Origin: Gracilaria vermiculophylla
Lineage: Eukaryota; Rhodophyta; Florideophyceae; Gracilariales; Gracilariaceae
NCBI GenBank assembly: GCA_019155205.2
Contig: JAHNZQ020003150.1
Coordinates: 3,319,565 to 3,383,564, forward strand
Direction of reading: 5' to 3'
DNA: 64,000 bases
Positions 46,695-58,676 of this stretch are shown here, piece by piece (the first letter of the stretch is position 1; the number at the start of each line of letters is the position of its first letter). The position numbers were made by a program, and so were the translations under genes. The notes below the pieces were generated by a model. It worked only from the letters and a program-made list of their open reading frames with translations. It did no database searches and had not been told where the DNA came from.

Positions 46695-49205
46695 AGCTCG
46701 GGACCGCCATTCTGCACCGTCACGTCTACATGAAAGAAGCAACAATGAACAACACGGCCCACCCTTGGGTTTTCTATACTTACAGTATTTGCCTTGTTTT
46801 TACTCAAAACAAATTTTGTATTGAGAGGTTTATCGCAAGGAGAACAATAAAATACAATCCTAAAAGTATACACGATTTTTGAAGTACCAAAAAACTTCAA
46901 GTATGATAGCCGCCCATTCACATAATGTGATACGTGTAAATTTTATATAAAATGGTTGCAAGTTATAAAAGGAATATATAAACTTTCATGGATGCTTTAT
47001 ACTTTTTTATAAAGAAAATCATTTCTTTTTTGTAAAAATTGATTTATCACAAACGAAGAAGTTTTTGAACTGTTATAATAGCTTTGAAAAATGCATCTCT
47101 GTAGCTAACGTGAATGGGGGTCAATTTTAACTATGGATGGAATGAAACAGAACGATTTGTGGTAGAAAAACAATATATATACAGCATGACAAATTTTCTG
47201 GACTTTGAAAGGGGCAGAATGGTATACTTTGCACTTTTTTCAAATTAAAACGAGAAAAAGACAAGAATCTGGTACAAAAATAAGTAAAATTATTATTTTA
47301 TTCTGATGATTATAGTTAAAAATGAGTTCTCAAAAAATCATTCTTATTAAAGATTCAGGTTTGTGCGCCGGCCGCTGCACAATGATAATACTTTATCTGT
47401 GTCTCAGAAGTAATCTTTGTGGACAATACTGTATTAATACGCTCCGTGACCCACATAGAATAAAAGGCCACGTGAAAGATACATGTGGCCTCATCTTTTG
47501 ACACACGACGCTGTTCCGTTTTGTAGATCCAAAAAGAGTCATTATGTGATGTCGTGCTCAATTCAGAAGTGGTGTTTTCAAAGCCTTTTGATGCGTGTTT
47601 AAAATATCTCTTCACCAAGTCTACACCATCAAGAATTATGTATACATATGTTTCTATCGTTCTCTATGTGTTTACAACAATAAAACATTTTTCTTTAGTT
47701 CTGATCTTTTCTATCTGAGGTTCTACGTTTCTGTTAAAAAGTTGTATTCTTTTGTCACCCCGAACCATAACTATTTGATATCTGTCGCCACTTGTAAAGT
47801 TTTATATCTGGGCTTCGTCTTGGCAGAACAAATATTTTTCATGAACCCAAAATGAAGAGGAGCAGCATAAATCTATTTCAAATTGTTTGATGCGTAGCAG
47901 AGTTAAGGGACCATCACTGAATGCAATGTCTCTTTTGCATAATATTAAGAAAGCGCGCGAGACAATTGAATTCCTATGGAAGATGTTGTGTCCAATGCTC
48001 TTGGCAGAAAATAAGGAAACAGATCACGTGAAAATTGCGTGTCGCCATCTATTCTCACACACGACACTATTACATTTTGTAGAGGCAAAAGGAGTCATTA
48101 TTTCACGTCGTCTACAGTTCAGTGGGAGAGTTTGCCCAGGCTTTCAATAAGTACATAAAGACTCTCTGCATCAGGCCAAGAGGTCTAGATTAGACGATAG
48201 GACATCGATCTTTATGTGTTTAAAACAATAAACACTGTTCTGTTCTGATCTGTTCTACTTCATGTTCCACTGTTGCGTTCACTAGTTGCATTGTCTCGTC
48301 ACCCCGAATCATAACTATCCGAAAGCACCCCTCACCGGAGTGCCTCGTCCAGAATTCCGAGCTTTCTTTGCGAAACGTGTAACACATATCGAGGTATTGA
48401 GCACACAGAACCTGACAGTCAGTCTGAGAATCATTTTGTCGTCAAGTACTGTCACGAGGATAGTCCTCATACGACACAGCCTTTGAGGACTGTATCGAGG
48501 GGGGTAGTGTCAGGATAAGCTAGACTGGCGATCGTAACACAGTATCTACATTATTTCCAAAGACGCAGAGTCTGCTGTTCTCTTACGAGAATTAGACAGA
48601 CTTCTTTTCGTACGGCATCTTCCTTTCCGCAAAAATACACACAAGTTGTTCCATGAAAAACAGAATCAATTGGGGCTCTGGAGATTGAACTTCTTCTCGT
48701 CTCGGAAAACGAGTGTCTTTTTTTTTTAAATAAGCCATCTTCACACACGAAGCAATGGGTTTTTGTTTGTTGTAACCTTTGGGGACAAAAGTATTTTTTG
48801 TTTTGATACTCTTAAACAAATTTATTTTTGTTGATTTTTCGCCATGTAGTTGCTTTGGCCACATTACAAGAGAGCGTTTTGGTGATTTTTGCCCGGAAAA
48901 GTTCTGCCATTTATCAGCACACGGCATTAAAGCGCCGCCTGTTAAAGAATAGGCAAAGAAGATACAATTCCTAAACGGTTACCATTACCATCAATAATAT
49001 ACATGCGACCAGCTCCGTTTCCATCAAGGAACTGGTCTGGGCAGACTTCTCTCTACCACGCTGTAGTACAAATGCACTCTTTTTGGCAACATTACTTGGT
49101 CAAGCTTGCTAGCACTCGCACGCCGTAACCCTAAGAAGCATGAACCAAATCACGCACGAGGTTGAAGGAAGTTGTTAAGTCGACATTGCTCCTGGTGGCC
49201 TTCCA
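46695..49205. other. AT-rich region with internal duplication, no gene
   Basis: 47440-47790 and 48020-48330 are diverged direct copies of one segment. A second diverged pair is 48540-48750 with 49650-49880. No ORF has a recognised domain. Confidence 0.5.
47440..48330 (+). repeat. Diverged direct duplication (units 47440-47790 and 48020-48330)
   Basis: Shared anchors include CACACGAC, TTTTGTAGA, AAAAGGAGTCATTAT-like sequence, TTATGTGTTTA.AACAATAAA and GTCACCCCGAA.CATAACTAT. In the plus frame of 47887-48150 a peptide HTTLLHFVEAKGVI is mirrored by HTTLFRFVDPKRVI in the first unit, hinting at a former coding segment, possibly from a retroelement. Confidence 0.6.
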
Positions 49206-49835
49206 GTGTTTTTGCAATCAAAACCTTGGATTCCGAAGTGCATGTATGATATTTTGTTATTTCAACTGCAAGATTTATCTGGGCGCCTAGCACGGCTGCA
49301 TGGAAAGCGCGTCACGCGTGGTGGGCGCTATGTTGGCGACTTGCAGCGGTGGCATGGAGGTGCCTGGCGGCGACGCTGGTGGGGACTGGTTCGTGGCCGG
49401 AGCGGCGGCCGCCAAAGATGCCATGGCACACGCGCTGCCAGGTGCGCGGGCGATGACGTCATTGGCGTCAGCACAGACGGCGACAGCGGCGGCGAGGGTG
49501 GCGGTAATGGCGAGCAGAGGCCACTTCTGGAAGCGTCGCCGCTCGCAGTGCTGAAGCGCGAGGAGCCACCCTCCGCTCTCGCCACTCTGCGACACCCCAC
49601 TGGCTCGCGCGCTGCGATGTACACGCGTGCACACGATACATACAGCCGCTCGAGGTCAAAAGTGGATGTTTTTCATAAGCGGCAACTTTCGAACACATTA
49701 CATGTGGAACTGTTAGAGTTTGCTGTTCTTTTTCGTAATTCATCTAGAATCCTCTTCATAGCGCATGTTTCGCTCCGCAAAGATAAACAAGTCGCTCCAA
49801 GAAAAATTAAAAGATATCGGGACTTTGGAGATTAA
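49206..49835 (+). other. GC-rich ORF region, unassigned
   Basis: Plus-strand ORFs of 209 codons (49206-49835) and 84 codons (49300-49554) overlap in a GC-rich island at about 49300-49620. The second is Ala/Gly-rich with no domain. Long ORFs on both strands suggest a composition effect. It could be the decayed 5' part of the WD40 pseudogene that follows, but I cannot show it. Confidence 0.2.
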
Positions 49836-50069
49836 GCTTCTTTTTCGTCTTGGAGAAAAAAAAATGTCTCATTTATTTTTCAAGCTGGTCAAGTGGTGGT
49901 CCTCCAGCCCTTTTCAAGGCTGTAAAAGATGTGCAAATATATGTTCATGACACGTTTTATTCCTTTGATGGTGTGCAGCTATCGTATTACGGTCTCATTT
50001 TGGGGCGCTTTTGGGAAATGACACAATTTGAAAACGCGCAGTATGTTGGGGTGTCATGATAAGACGGTG

Positions 50070-50375
50070 TTGCATGGAGCGCATACGGTTCTCGCGTTTT
50101 TGACAGTCACTGGAATACAATGGATGCTGTGCGACGAGCTCAGTTGCAAGTGCATTCGTCTGTGAGACGGAGATGGGTGGCAGTCAACCATGCGTGGCGT
50201 CAGTTTATCATTGTGACCGCAGTTTGGAGATTGGACGACACACGTGTGACAACACGCGTCTGGGACGGCTTGAAAGTGGTGCTGGCGACGTGCGAGAGGC
50301 CTGCGTGGATCTTGGACAGGACAATGTTTACCGCGGACGTGATTTCGATCGGGGCATAGTTGTACGTTGAGAATC
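50070..50375 (+). pseudogene. Degenerate WD40-tail copy
   Basis: Plus-strand DNA aligns with 54895-55180 of the long gene: ATGCTGTGCGACGAGCT, GAGACGGAGATGGGTGGCAG, GTGTGACAACACGCGTCTGG and GTGCTGGCGACGTGCGAGAG are all recognisable. Deletions and frameshifts break the frame. The following 50376-50580 resembles the 3' flank at 55190-55380, so the duplicated unit included flanking DNA. Confidence 0.6.
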
Positions 50376-50686
50376 AAGCGAGCGGAGGACGGCGATGGGC
50401 CCATGAAGAAGGCGAGTCATGCAAGTCCAGGCGCGGCCGAGATGAGAAGGCGGCGAGGCTGATGTTTTACTGTGAGCGTGTGGGACGGCAGATGCGGACC
50501 GTGTCGAAGAGAGTGGTGTGCGCGCTTGTGCACGCCCTGTTTTCGCGGAGAACGGCGCAGTCGGCAGCCAAAATGTGGCCACGCGCGCTCCAGCAGCACG
50601 GAGATTTGGGGAGTAATTTGCTAATTGTTGAAAGTGAAAAGCAATTGCCAAGCGTCAGAAGCAATGGGCCAGAGCAAGTTTCGTGC

Positions 50687-50798
50687 CATGTTTTTCATGA
50701 CACGTGTTTCATGCCACGTGTGTTGTGCCACGTGTTTCGTCCCACGTGTTTCAAGCCACGTGTTTCGTCCCACGTGTTTCGTGCCATGCAACATGCCA
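50687..50798. repeat. 14-bp minisatellite carrying six CACGTG palindromes
   Basis: CACGTG starts at 50701, 50715, 50729, 50743, 50757 and 50771, an exact 14-base period with the unit CACGTGTTTCGTGC and variants. Degenerate CATG half-copies flank it. 14 is not a multiple of 3, so it is not a protein repeat. CACGTG is the core of E-box/G-box sites bound by bHLH and bZIP factors. It lies about 640 bp upstream of the likely NB-ARC-WD40 start. Regulatory function is inference. Confidence 0.9.
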
Positions 50799-51433
50799 GC
50801 GTTTCCGACCGTTGATAGCTTGGATGGAGAGTGGGTTTGGCAGATGAGGGAACACGGAGCATGTGTTCCACGTAGCACGCGTGCGCTTGTTGGACAGCAC
50901 ATGCCAACTGTTGCGCTTGGCAAGATAAAATCAGTGCATGATTCATTACAGCAGCCCCCAAATTGCACAAGATTCTACAAAAAATCGCTTTCACTGCGCC
51001 TTGAGGATTCCCGACGCATGTGAGGTGTTGGAGCACACGAGGAGACTCGTCCTCCTGCGCTGTTGGTTGGAGTCGAGCGGTAAGCGCGCTTTGTGCTCCC
51101 GCAAAAAGTGAAGCAGAAACATTTAAAAAAGTGGGTGCCACCCAATCCATTTCAACTCTGAGACGTTTTTTTCTGTAAGTGGCGCATCTCGCGCGCCTCA
51201 GACATGTTTTGCCACCGTTGCAACTTTTTCTGTAAAACTTTCATTGGCTCTTGCCATCGTCAGCCAGCTGGCCTTAATGCTGTCGCGCAATTCGGCACCG
51301 TCTTTGAGGTCGGGGGGGGACGCGCGATGGGCACCTCGCCCCGCATATCAGCCAACGCCGAGAAGCGCGGCGCTTCAGCTCTCAGCTGGTGATCGACACC
51401 AGCGCCGAACTGTGCGCCACATCGTCTGCGACC

Positions 51434-54400
51434 ATGGTGGACCCCATCGCGGCCTCAAATTTAGGACTCTCCGTTGTCAACCAGAGCCAACAAGCCGTTA
51501 GCAAATGGTACNNNNNNNNNNNNNNNNNNNNNNNNNNNNNNNNNNNNNNNNNNNNNNNNNNNNNNNNNNNNNNNNNNNNNNNNNNNNNNNNNNNNNNNNN
51601 NNNNNNNNNNNAGATTAAAACTCCGTCGCTTGCTACAAGACGTGGAGAACAACACCCAAAAGCTTAACGAATGGGAAGACAAGATGCGTGATGCTAGCCC
51701 TACGGACCGAGTGCAAAGAATGAAGCAAATCTTGGATCGCTGTGAGACGGATTTGGAGAAGCTGTTCGACTTCTGTGATGAAACGAGTGCGACAGACCCG
51801 CATGCCGGTTCCTCAGAGCAAGACATTTACAGGCAAACTAATACTGTTCCAGTGAACCCGCCTCGGCTTTTACTAGAGTACAATGACCCATGTACGTGTG
51901 AAGGACAACTGAAGGCTGCAGTGCTGAAAGAAGAGAAGCGTCGCGTAGTTGGGATTGTGGCATCTGGGAAAGGAGGAGTCGGCAAAACATGCGCCATTCG
52001 AGGGCTGGCTGAAGACGCTGAGATCAATGAACGTTTTGTAGGGGGCATTTTGTATATCCAACTCGGAAACGATGCAACGATCAATCATATCATCCGTGGT
52101 CTAGCATTGATTGTGGATAGCACTGGCGGTAAGAAGCTATCGGACAAAATCAAGAACTACAAGACGCTGCAGGAGGCATGCAATGAAGCTGCGCATTGGT
52201 TCCGCGATCAAGCATGTTTATTTCTGATCGATGATATTTGGCATAGGAATGGCATCAACTCGCAAGTTCTCACTCTTCTTGCCTCGATGGTGAGCGTCAA
52301 AAGTCGCTTGGTGTATACCAGCAGGGACAAAAACTTTCTGGGGCGAGCGCATGAGGTAATTACGTTTGAAGGAACCGAGCCAGATAGTGAACAATCCAGA
52401 AAGATGTTACTTCTTCATGGTGGGTTTTCTGAAATCAGTGAGCTGAACAACAAAAACAGGTCTGCATTCGAGACGATACTAGTTGAATGCAAAGGCCTTC
52501 CGCTTGCATTTGGCATAGCCGGGGGCGCTGTGCACAGGCTGCGCGGTCGTCAAGAGCGGGGTCGAGAACAAGATGCATGGTCAGATGTTGGTGAAATGGT
52601 TTTGTATCCGGGAAAATCCATATTAATGCATGAAAGCGCTGAACAGTACGGTGGGTTGAACAGAATGGTGGATATCTCTCTCCGAGTTATGGAGATTGAG
52701 TACAGAACTGAAAAGTATAGATCTATGTTTCGAGCACTGTGTGTGCTTCAAAAGCAGCAGCGAGCTCCTATTGGCATGCTGCAAAAGCTTTGGAACCTTA
52801 GCAACCTTGAAGAAGCGGAGAGAGCGGCGGAAGTGCTGGACGAAGTTTCCGTGCTACAGCTGAGGAAACACAATGGAGTGCTGTGTGTGCAGTTGCATGA
52901 CTTGGTTTTGGACATTGCCAGAGAGAGAGCTAAGGAAACCAACGAAACTGTAAACTTCCACGGCACACTGCTTCGCAACTACGCTGCACGTGGTGAAGAC
53001 TGGTGGAACATTGAGAAGGACGGTTACTTTCATGACAATTTGTGCAGGCTCATGCGTTGCGCGGGGAAAGGGAGCGACGTGATGCAGCTTTTGTCAGAGC
53101 CAAAATGGGTTGTGCGCCGCTTGGTGGACGGAGGTATCAACAACTTTGAGCAAGACTTAGAAGAAGGTAAGCAATGCATACATGGTGGCGGTGATGACTC
53201 GAAGCACAAAGAGTGTCTGGAGATGGTGGGCAGGGCTGCGAGATTGGGATGCTCGTACTTTGAAGGAAACGAACGTGAAATTTATTTTCAGCTGTATGGA
53301 CGCCTGCTGTGGCACGCGACGCGAAATGAAGAAACACGCAAATTCTTGAAAAAGCTTGAAGATTGCGCCCCTAGACCGTGGGTTAAAGCATCAATGGGAT
53401 TATTGCAACAAGCTGGGAGTGGTGCTCTTGAATCGATTGCCAGCAGCGGTGAAGTGCTCGATGTGCAGTATAGGCAGGACACTGTATCGTTTATTTGGAG
53501 AACAGCGTCCTCATTGGGTGTTGTACATTACAGCACAGCAACTGGCTTCTCTGAAACAGTTGAGTGTGATGTCGAAAGCGTCGGTGATTTAGAAGGGGCG
53601 GCTTTCCACCAGGATGAACGCCTCATTTTGAGTGCTCATCAGAATCGGGATGAAGCAAAGCCCAAGATAGTGAGGTTTGGCGAGGAAGCGAGAGAGATTG
53701 AGCGAGTGGTTGAGCTGAAAGAAAACCGGGTAATCACAGTGCCATTACGCCGGAGCTGGCGGGACATGTGGACGAGATGCCTGGGAAGGCGGTGCAGCGA
53801 AGGACCTCGACACGATGGGGAACCCCAGCGTGACCGGTTGAGATTTGTGGGATTTTGCAATCAGGGCGCTCTACTTGCAACAACAAACGATTTTGATCAC
53901 ACACTTCAAATGTGGGACACGGAGAGCGGAGAAGCTGTGGGAGAGCGTCTTCGAGGGCACACTGACCGGGTGAGGTGCGTAGATGTGAGCGCAGACGGCA
54001 CGCGCATTGTTTCGGGGTCTGATGACAAGACAGTGCTGATGTGGGATGCGGAGAGCGGCAGAGCTGTGGGAGAGCCTCTTCGCGGCCACACTGAGGAGGT
54101 GACGTGCGTGGGTGTGAGCGCAGACGGCACGCGCATCGTGTCGGGGTCTGAAGACAAGACAGTGAGGGTGTGGGATGCGGAGAGCGGCGCAGCTGTGGGA
54201 GAGCCTCTCCACGGGCACACTGACTGGGTGACGTGCGTGGGAGTGAGCGCAGACGGCACGTGCATTGTGTCGGGGTCTGAAGACGAGACAGTGCGGATGT
54301 GGGATGCGGAGATCGGCGCAGCTGTGGGAGAGCCTCTTCGCGGGCACACTGACTGGGTGACGTGCGTGGGAGTGAGCGCAGACGGCACGCTTATCATGTC

Positions 54401-55178
54401 CGGATCTTTGGACGAGACGGTTCGTGTGTGGGATGCGGAGAGCGGCACAGCTGTTGGAGAGCCTCTCCGCGGCCACACTGATGAGGTGCTGTGCGTGGTT
54501 GTGAGCGCAGATGGCACTCGCATCGTGTCCGGGTCTACGGACGAGACAGTGCGGGTATGGGATGTGGAGAGCGGCTCAGCTGTTGGAGAGCCTCTCCGCG
54601 GGCACAATGGCCAGGTGACGTGCGTGAATGTATGTGCAGACGGCACGCGCATTGTGTCGGGGTCTTGGGACAGGACGGTTCGGGTGTGGGATGCGGAGAG
54701 CGGCGTAGCTGTCGGAGAGCCTCTTCGCGGCCACACTGGGGTAGTGACGTGCGTGGATGTGAGCGCTGACAGCACGCGCATCGTGTCGGGGTCTGATGAC
54801 TGGTCAGCACGCGTGTGGAATGTGTCCAGCGGGAAGCAAATTGGCGCTTCACTACTGCACGATAGGGAGGTTGAGGGGGTTGCACTGAGCGCAGACGGCT
54901 CTCGAGTTCTGACGCGCACTGTTGGGAAACGGTTGCTGTGGGACGCGCATAGCGGAGAGTGCCTCCTTACTTCAGACGACGAGCGGTGGCAGTCAACCGT
55001 GCGGGCTCTCAATTTTTCATTGCGATCTTCTTTCGAAAGGTGGACGCGGCGTGTGACAACACGCCGCTCGGACGGCTCGGAGTTAGTGCTGGCTACTTGC
55101 GAGGAGAATGTGCGCCACGTGGTGGGCACCGATGTATACTGGGGATATAGAAACCGCGCGTGCGTTGTCATTCGCTGA
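51434..55178 (+). CDS. NB-ARC and WD40-repeat protein (NLR/APAF1-like)
   Basis: ATG 51434 (MVDPIAASNLGLSVVNQSQQ) is the likely start, but the 100-N gap at 51512-51611 hides the join, and that ATG is in another frame from the rest unless the true gap length differs. After the gap the frame is open to TGA at 55176-55178. Numbered from 51474: Walker A GKGGVGKT 165-172, Walker B LFLIDDIW about 249-256, a YTSRD sensor about 283, GLPLAF about 341, and LHDLVLD (MHD position) about 473. A helical region follows, then WD40 repeats from about residue 790 to 1120. Seven 129-bp units start near 53988 and are almost identical. A non-repeat tail ends VYWGYRNRACVVIR. Domain order matches apoptosome/NLR-type sensors: an ATP switch with a WD40 ligand platform. 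Ligand and output are unknown. Confidence 0.85.
51512..51611. other. Assembly gap (100 N)
   Basis: A run of exactly 100 N inside the NB-ARC-WD40 gene is a conventional placeholder, so its true length is unknown and frame relations across it are uncertain. Confidence 0.95.
53988..54850 (+). repeat. 129-bp intragenic tandem repeat (WD40 blades)
   Basis: Units start near 53988, 54117, 54246, 54375, 54504, 54633 and 54762. Each encodes 43 residues ending GSxDxTVRVWDAESGxAVGE. Variation concentrates in a few positions, for example the two residues after GHT (DR, EE, DW, DW, DE, GQ, GV). Confidence 0.95.
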
Positions 55179-55766
55179 AAGGGCAGCAGTGTGATGACGT
55201 TTCTGCCGCCGACGGCCACTGCTGCACGCACGCGGTGGGAAAATCGAGTACGGCAAGTCGGGCCAGCCTTTGTCGATACCAGAAGACGGCGAGGCGGCCT
55301 ATCTTCAGTTGGACGTCGAAGAGTGCGCGAGTCGAAGAATGGATTTTGCACGCCTTTTTCTGTCGGCGTTGCGCCTGTGAGCCCACCGTGCGGAATGCTC
55401 GCACGGCAGCTATCGGGCCGCCGCGCCGCGCACGGGAGCGCAACAGCGTTCAGTCGGCGTACCGGAAGTGAGCCAAAGCAACCATTTTCTCATCAACCTT
55501 TCGACGAAAGTGTATTTATTTTTATTCTTCAGCTTTCTTCTTTGTGCTGAATGTTCAACACAGGAGACCCTGGCGTGAAGGCCAGCAAAGCGCTCCGGCC
55601 AGCAATGCGTGCGCGCACCCTGCTACTTCCCGCTGCGCGCGCGCCGGCCGCACCCCCCTCCCCCTCCGCGCCGCGCCGCCCCCGATGCCCGTCCGCATAC
55701 GAGCAACGAGCGCTCGCGGGCCACGGAGACGTTGCTGGCCAATGCCGGCCTCCATCGCTCGACGCA
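55179..55766. other. 3' flank of the NB-ARC-WD40 gene
   Basis: It shares similarity with 46297-46530. It is GC-rich, with overlapping ORFs in several frames and no recognised domain. Confidence 0.4.
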
Positions 55767-55910
55767 TCGCATTCCGTCATCAGCCTAATGTTTGCAGAAC
55801 ACAAGCACTTCCACCAGCGATTGGCGTTCGTGTTGCTACTCTATCACACCTTTTCACGTCTCGTGCCTGTTCTCAATCGGCTACAAGTTGTAGAGGACCC
55901 AACCAAATGA
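55767..55910 (+). other. Conserved downstream block (coding-like)
   Basis: It is in frame with an ORF starting 55551. It contains SLDASHSVISLMFAEHKHFH and ends QVVEDPTK before TGA. Its counterpart is 46533-46694. Confidence 0.45.
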
Positions 55911-56691
55911 AAAGAACTGTCATCTAAGTGGGCAACAACAGCGGCCTCGTGACGACGACTTCGCGGTCCACAGCGACGCGGTCGCACTTCTGACCGAGGT
56001 CTGACTTGGTACCTTCGCACACGAACAGAAACCATTGTTTTATATTTTGGATGGTGTAAAGTCCGTTTCAAAAGTACAGGGCACCTGGCATTTTGACGCA
56101 TATCAACGTTTTTACTACTGTAGTACTACCGAAATCAGTTTTCAAAAACATTCAAGATAGAAAACATTTTCAAAATCATGGGACATTTCACTTTCAAACT
56201 TCATTTTGGCCTCCTCAGTAGTTGAGTTTCGCTTCTGTGTACTGTAAATTATTCTAATTCAACGCTTTCGATTTTTATTTCTTTACTTTCCCATACTTCA
56301 AATATTCATACCTTTCTCACCACTTTCACTACTTTTTCTTCATCGCAACCTGTTTAGAATATCCTGTAATGGCCGTAAATCATTTTAGCAAGTACATATT
56401 ACTTATGTTCAAAGCGGTTAGAGTGAACTAAACACACAAACCACTGTGTGGAATTAATATCTAGATGGCAGAGAAAGGGTTTCACTTCTGTAACCTACTT
56501 AACTTTCGCGCTAATTTGATAGAAAACCATTTCACTTTTCTGGTAAAAAATGTAAAATTTGTGCGGGAGGTTTTGTAAAAGCATTTGAAAGCATTTTTAA
56601 GTCTACTGTGCTACCTGAAAAGGCGGAATATGCAAAGCAATGTTTTCTCCATTATATATGCTCTAATACAACTTCAGTGTATTTAACCATT
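55911..56691. other. Intergenic DNA, no gene
   Basis: AT-rich sequence between the NB-ARC-WD40 locus and element 2, with nothing recognised. Confidence 0.55.
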
Positions 56692-56696
56692 ATATG

Positions 56697-57249
56697 TGTG
56701 GTACCGTCAGTTTTCCTTTCGAGGCATTAGCGTACAATGTCCATTGGTAGTTCTTGTTGATTCCAATGGCGCGAGTTGCTGAAGGTGGCCTCCGGTATTC
56801 GCCGTCGCTAGCCGGGAGAATTCTGAAAGGGAATCTGCAAACATCAAGCGCAGGGAGAGGTTTACTGGGCGGACAATGCTCCTACAGGCACAGCTACGAG
56901 GCGACCTTGGAATCGGTGGCTTAGAAACCTTACGATGTACAACGAGAGTCTCCTACCGAAAAAATGGATCAAGACTCGAGAAGGCTTGGTATACTTCCCC
57001 AGACGTGGAACTCAACCGGCAGATTAAGTATCAAGCCGGAAGCTCGCTTTGGCAGGTCTCACTACTGTATTAATTACCTGAACAAACTAACTAAAATAAA
57101 TATAAATTCTACCGTCTCTGAAGGGTAATGTAGCGCACGCGGGCCGAGTTATACATCACGTGGCTCAGTTAATAAAATACAGGCCCTCCTTAGGAATATC
57201 ACGCCATGAAGCCACACCACCGTATTACCATAAGACCCATTGTACTACA
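56697..57249 (-). repeat. 3' LTR of element 2
   Basis: 553 bp, plus-strand TGTGGTACCG...GTACTACA, preceded by ATATG. Confidence 0.93.
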
Positions 57250-57263
57250 TACCCCCTTTTCTG
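57250..57263 (-). other. Polypurine tract of element 2
   Basis: The minus strand reads AGAAAAAGGGGGTA next to the LTR start TGTAGTACA. Confidence 0.8.
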
Positions 57264-57309
57264 AATTTCACCACGTCTTCGAGGTGCATCTTCCAACAGC
57301 TCGATCCAT

Positions 57310-58676
57310 GGGTGGCTCCCATCGGTGTTGATGCTAGCGCGGCCTCCGGCGATGTGAGACATCCTCTCCTTTAGGCGTTCCTTCATGCTTCTATACTCCT
57401 GCGCGGCATACAACCGCGGTGCTCGTGTTTTATTCCTTGCGGCATTTGGGAGCCCTGGCTTTCCTTGACCCTGCCTCGTCTTCTTCTTCTTGGCGTACCG
57501 CGTCGGTGCTGCCACGCCAGTCGGTGGCGTGCTATCCCGCTCAACTCGAGCTTCTCGTGTGCGGCGCAGGCGTTCGACCTCCGCAGCCGTAGCGTGGGTC
57601 AGTCCGGACTGTTCGCTGGCTCCTCAAGGCACTCAACCCTCCGATTTCTTTGAGGACTCCCTTTTGGGAAACACCCGATTCATCGCGTCCGCTCGTTCCG
57701 TTTCCAAGAAGGTTCATCATCTCATAATCTTCTCTTCTGCGCCTCCGTCGGTCTCCAATATATATGAACTTGCTTCCAGCCTTGGTGCTCTATACCTCGC
57801 CTGCCTCCGCTCGTCCGTCCTCTCCGCGCATTCCGCGATGGCGTCTCGATGCAGCGTTTTCAGCGGTCGGGCGTATATCCGCGGGCTGCTCCCCAAGTGG
57901 CGTCAGATCCCTCTCCTCAGGTGCTACGACACGTTCGCTCGCCATTTATCGTGCTACGTACACCTTTGGCATGCCTTCTCCAGTCCAGGCGCCTACGTCT
58001 CCGTCCGATCCTGCAGTGTATCACACCTCTACCGGTGCACCATTCCACCCATGAAAGCACTTTGAACATCGTGCCACGCATGTCTTCATGCCGTTCCACG
58101 ACAGGCGCGTTAGTCTCCAATGCCCCGTGGAGGACTACATCTACCATTTCGGACCGTATTTCTAGGCGATGCGATTCTGAGCCGTAGCGGAAGTGGCTTG
58201 GAACGACCAGAAGTGGAACAGGGTGGACGCCTATCGCACTCACTGGCTCCATACTCCGGTGCATGGTGATAACGCTCAAACCACGGTGTGACACTGCGAT
58301 ACTCCTTAACTCAGGTTCGCCGAAGTGCGGGAGGTCCAGGCACGACTCCAAGTACTCCTTCACAAAGAGAGCTCGCACCAGCGAGCGGGAGGGCCCAGAA
58401 GCATCGCCGATAAAATCTCTGCCATCGGGGTGCTGCCCTTCGATCCCCCATACGATCGCCTTTACTTAGCTCAACCAAAATCGTTGGGGGACGCACCTTG
58501 TGGATGAGACCCGAGTACGTACCACCTTTGGGTACTTCTATGGTTGGCGTAACACGGAATTCGACGACATGCGTTCCCAGCAACGTCCGAAGTACAACCT
58601 CAACGTGAACGACTCTTGGAGGGACCACTGGGTATCCCCACACCCCTGCGTGGCGACACCCATTACCTTTGCGTAC
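57310..58676 (+). pseudogene. Antisense ORF of element 2, truncated
   Basis: Plus-strand frames match the aORF of element 1: YTFGMPSPVQAPTS, VYHTSTGAPFHP, HTPVHGDNAQTT, VDETRVRTTFGYFYGW, and DSWRDHWVSPHPCVAT. The frame shifts several times and has stops (for example after VYHTSTGAPFHP and at 58505). The Pro-rich linker and C-terminus present in element 1 were lost in the deletion at 58677. Confidence 0.6.

Noticed and set aside
47887..48150. Copia RNase H C-terminus
   Set aside because: The resemblance of HFVEAKGVI to the copia tail motif is too weak without a TKHID-like box.
51474..51640. Translation through the N gap as a real protein segment
   Set aside because: Residues in the gap are unknown and the frame depends on a placeholder length.
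53906..55351. 481-codon ORF antisense to the WD40 repeats
   Set aside because: It is a shadow created by the 129-bp repeats (a multiple of 3) and their codon bias. The sense strand has the recognised domains.
57225..57515. 96-codon minus-strand ORF near the 3' LTR of element 2
   Set aside because: It is antisense to the conserved aORF and its equivalent in element 1 is not conserved as protein.
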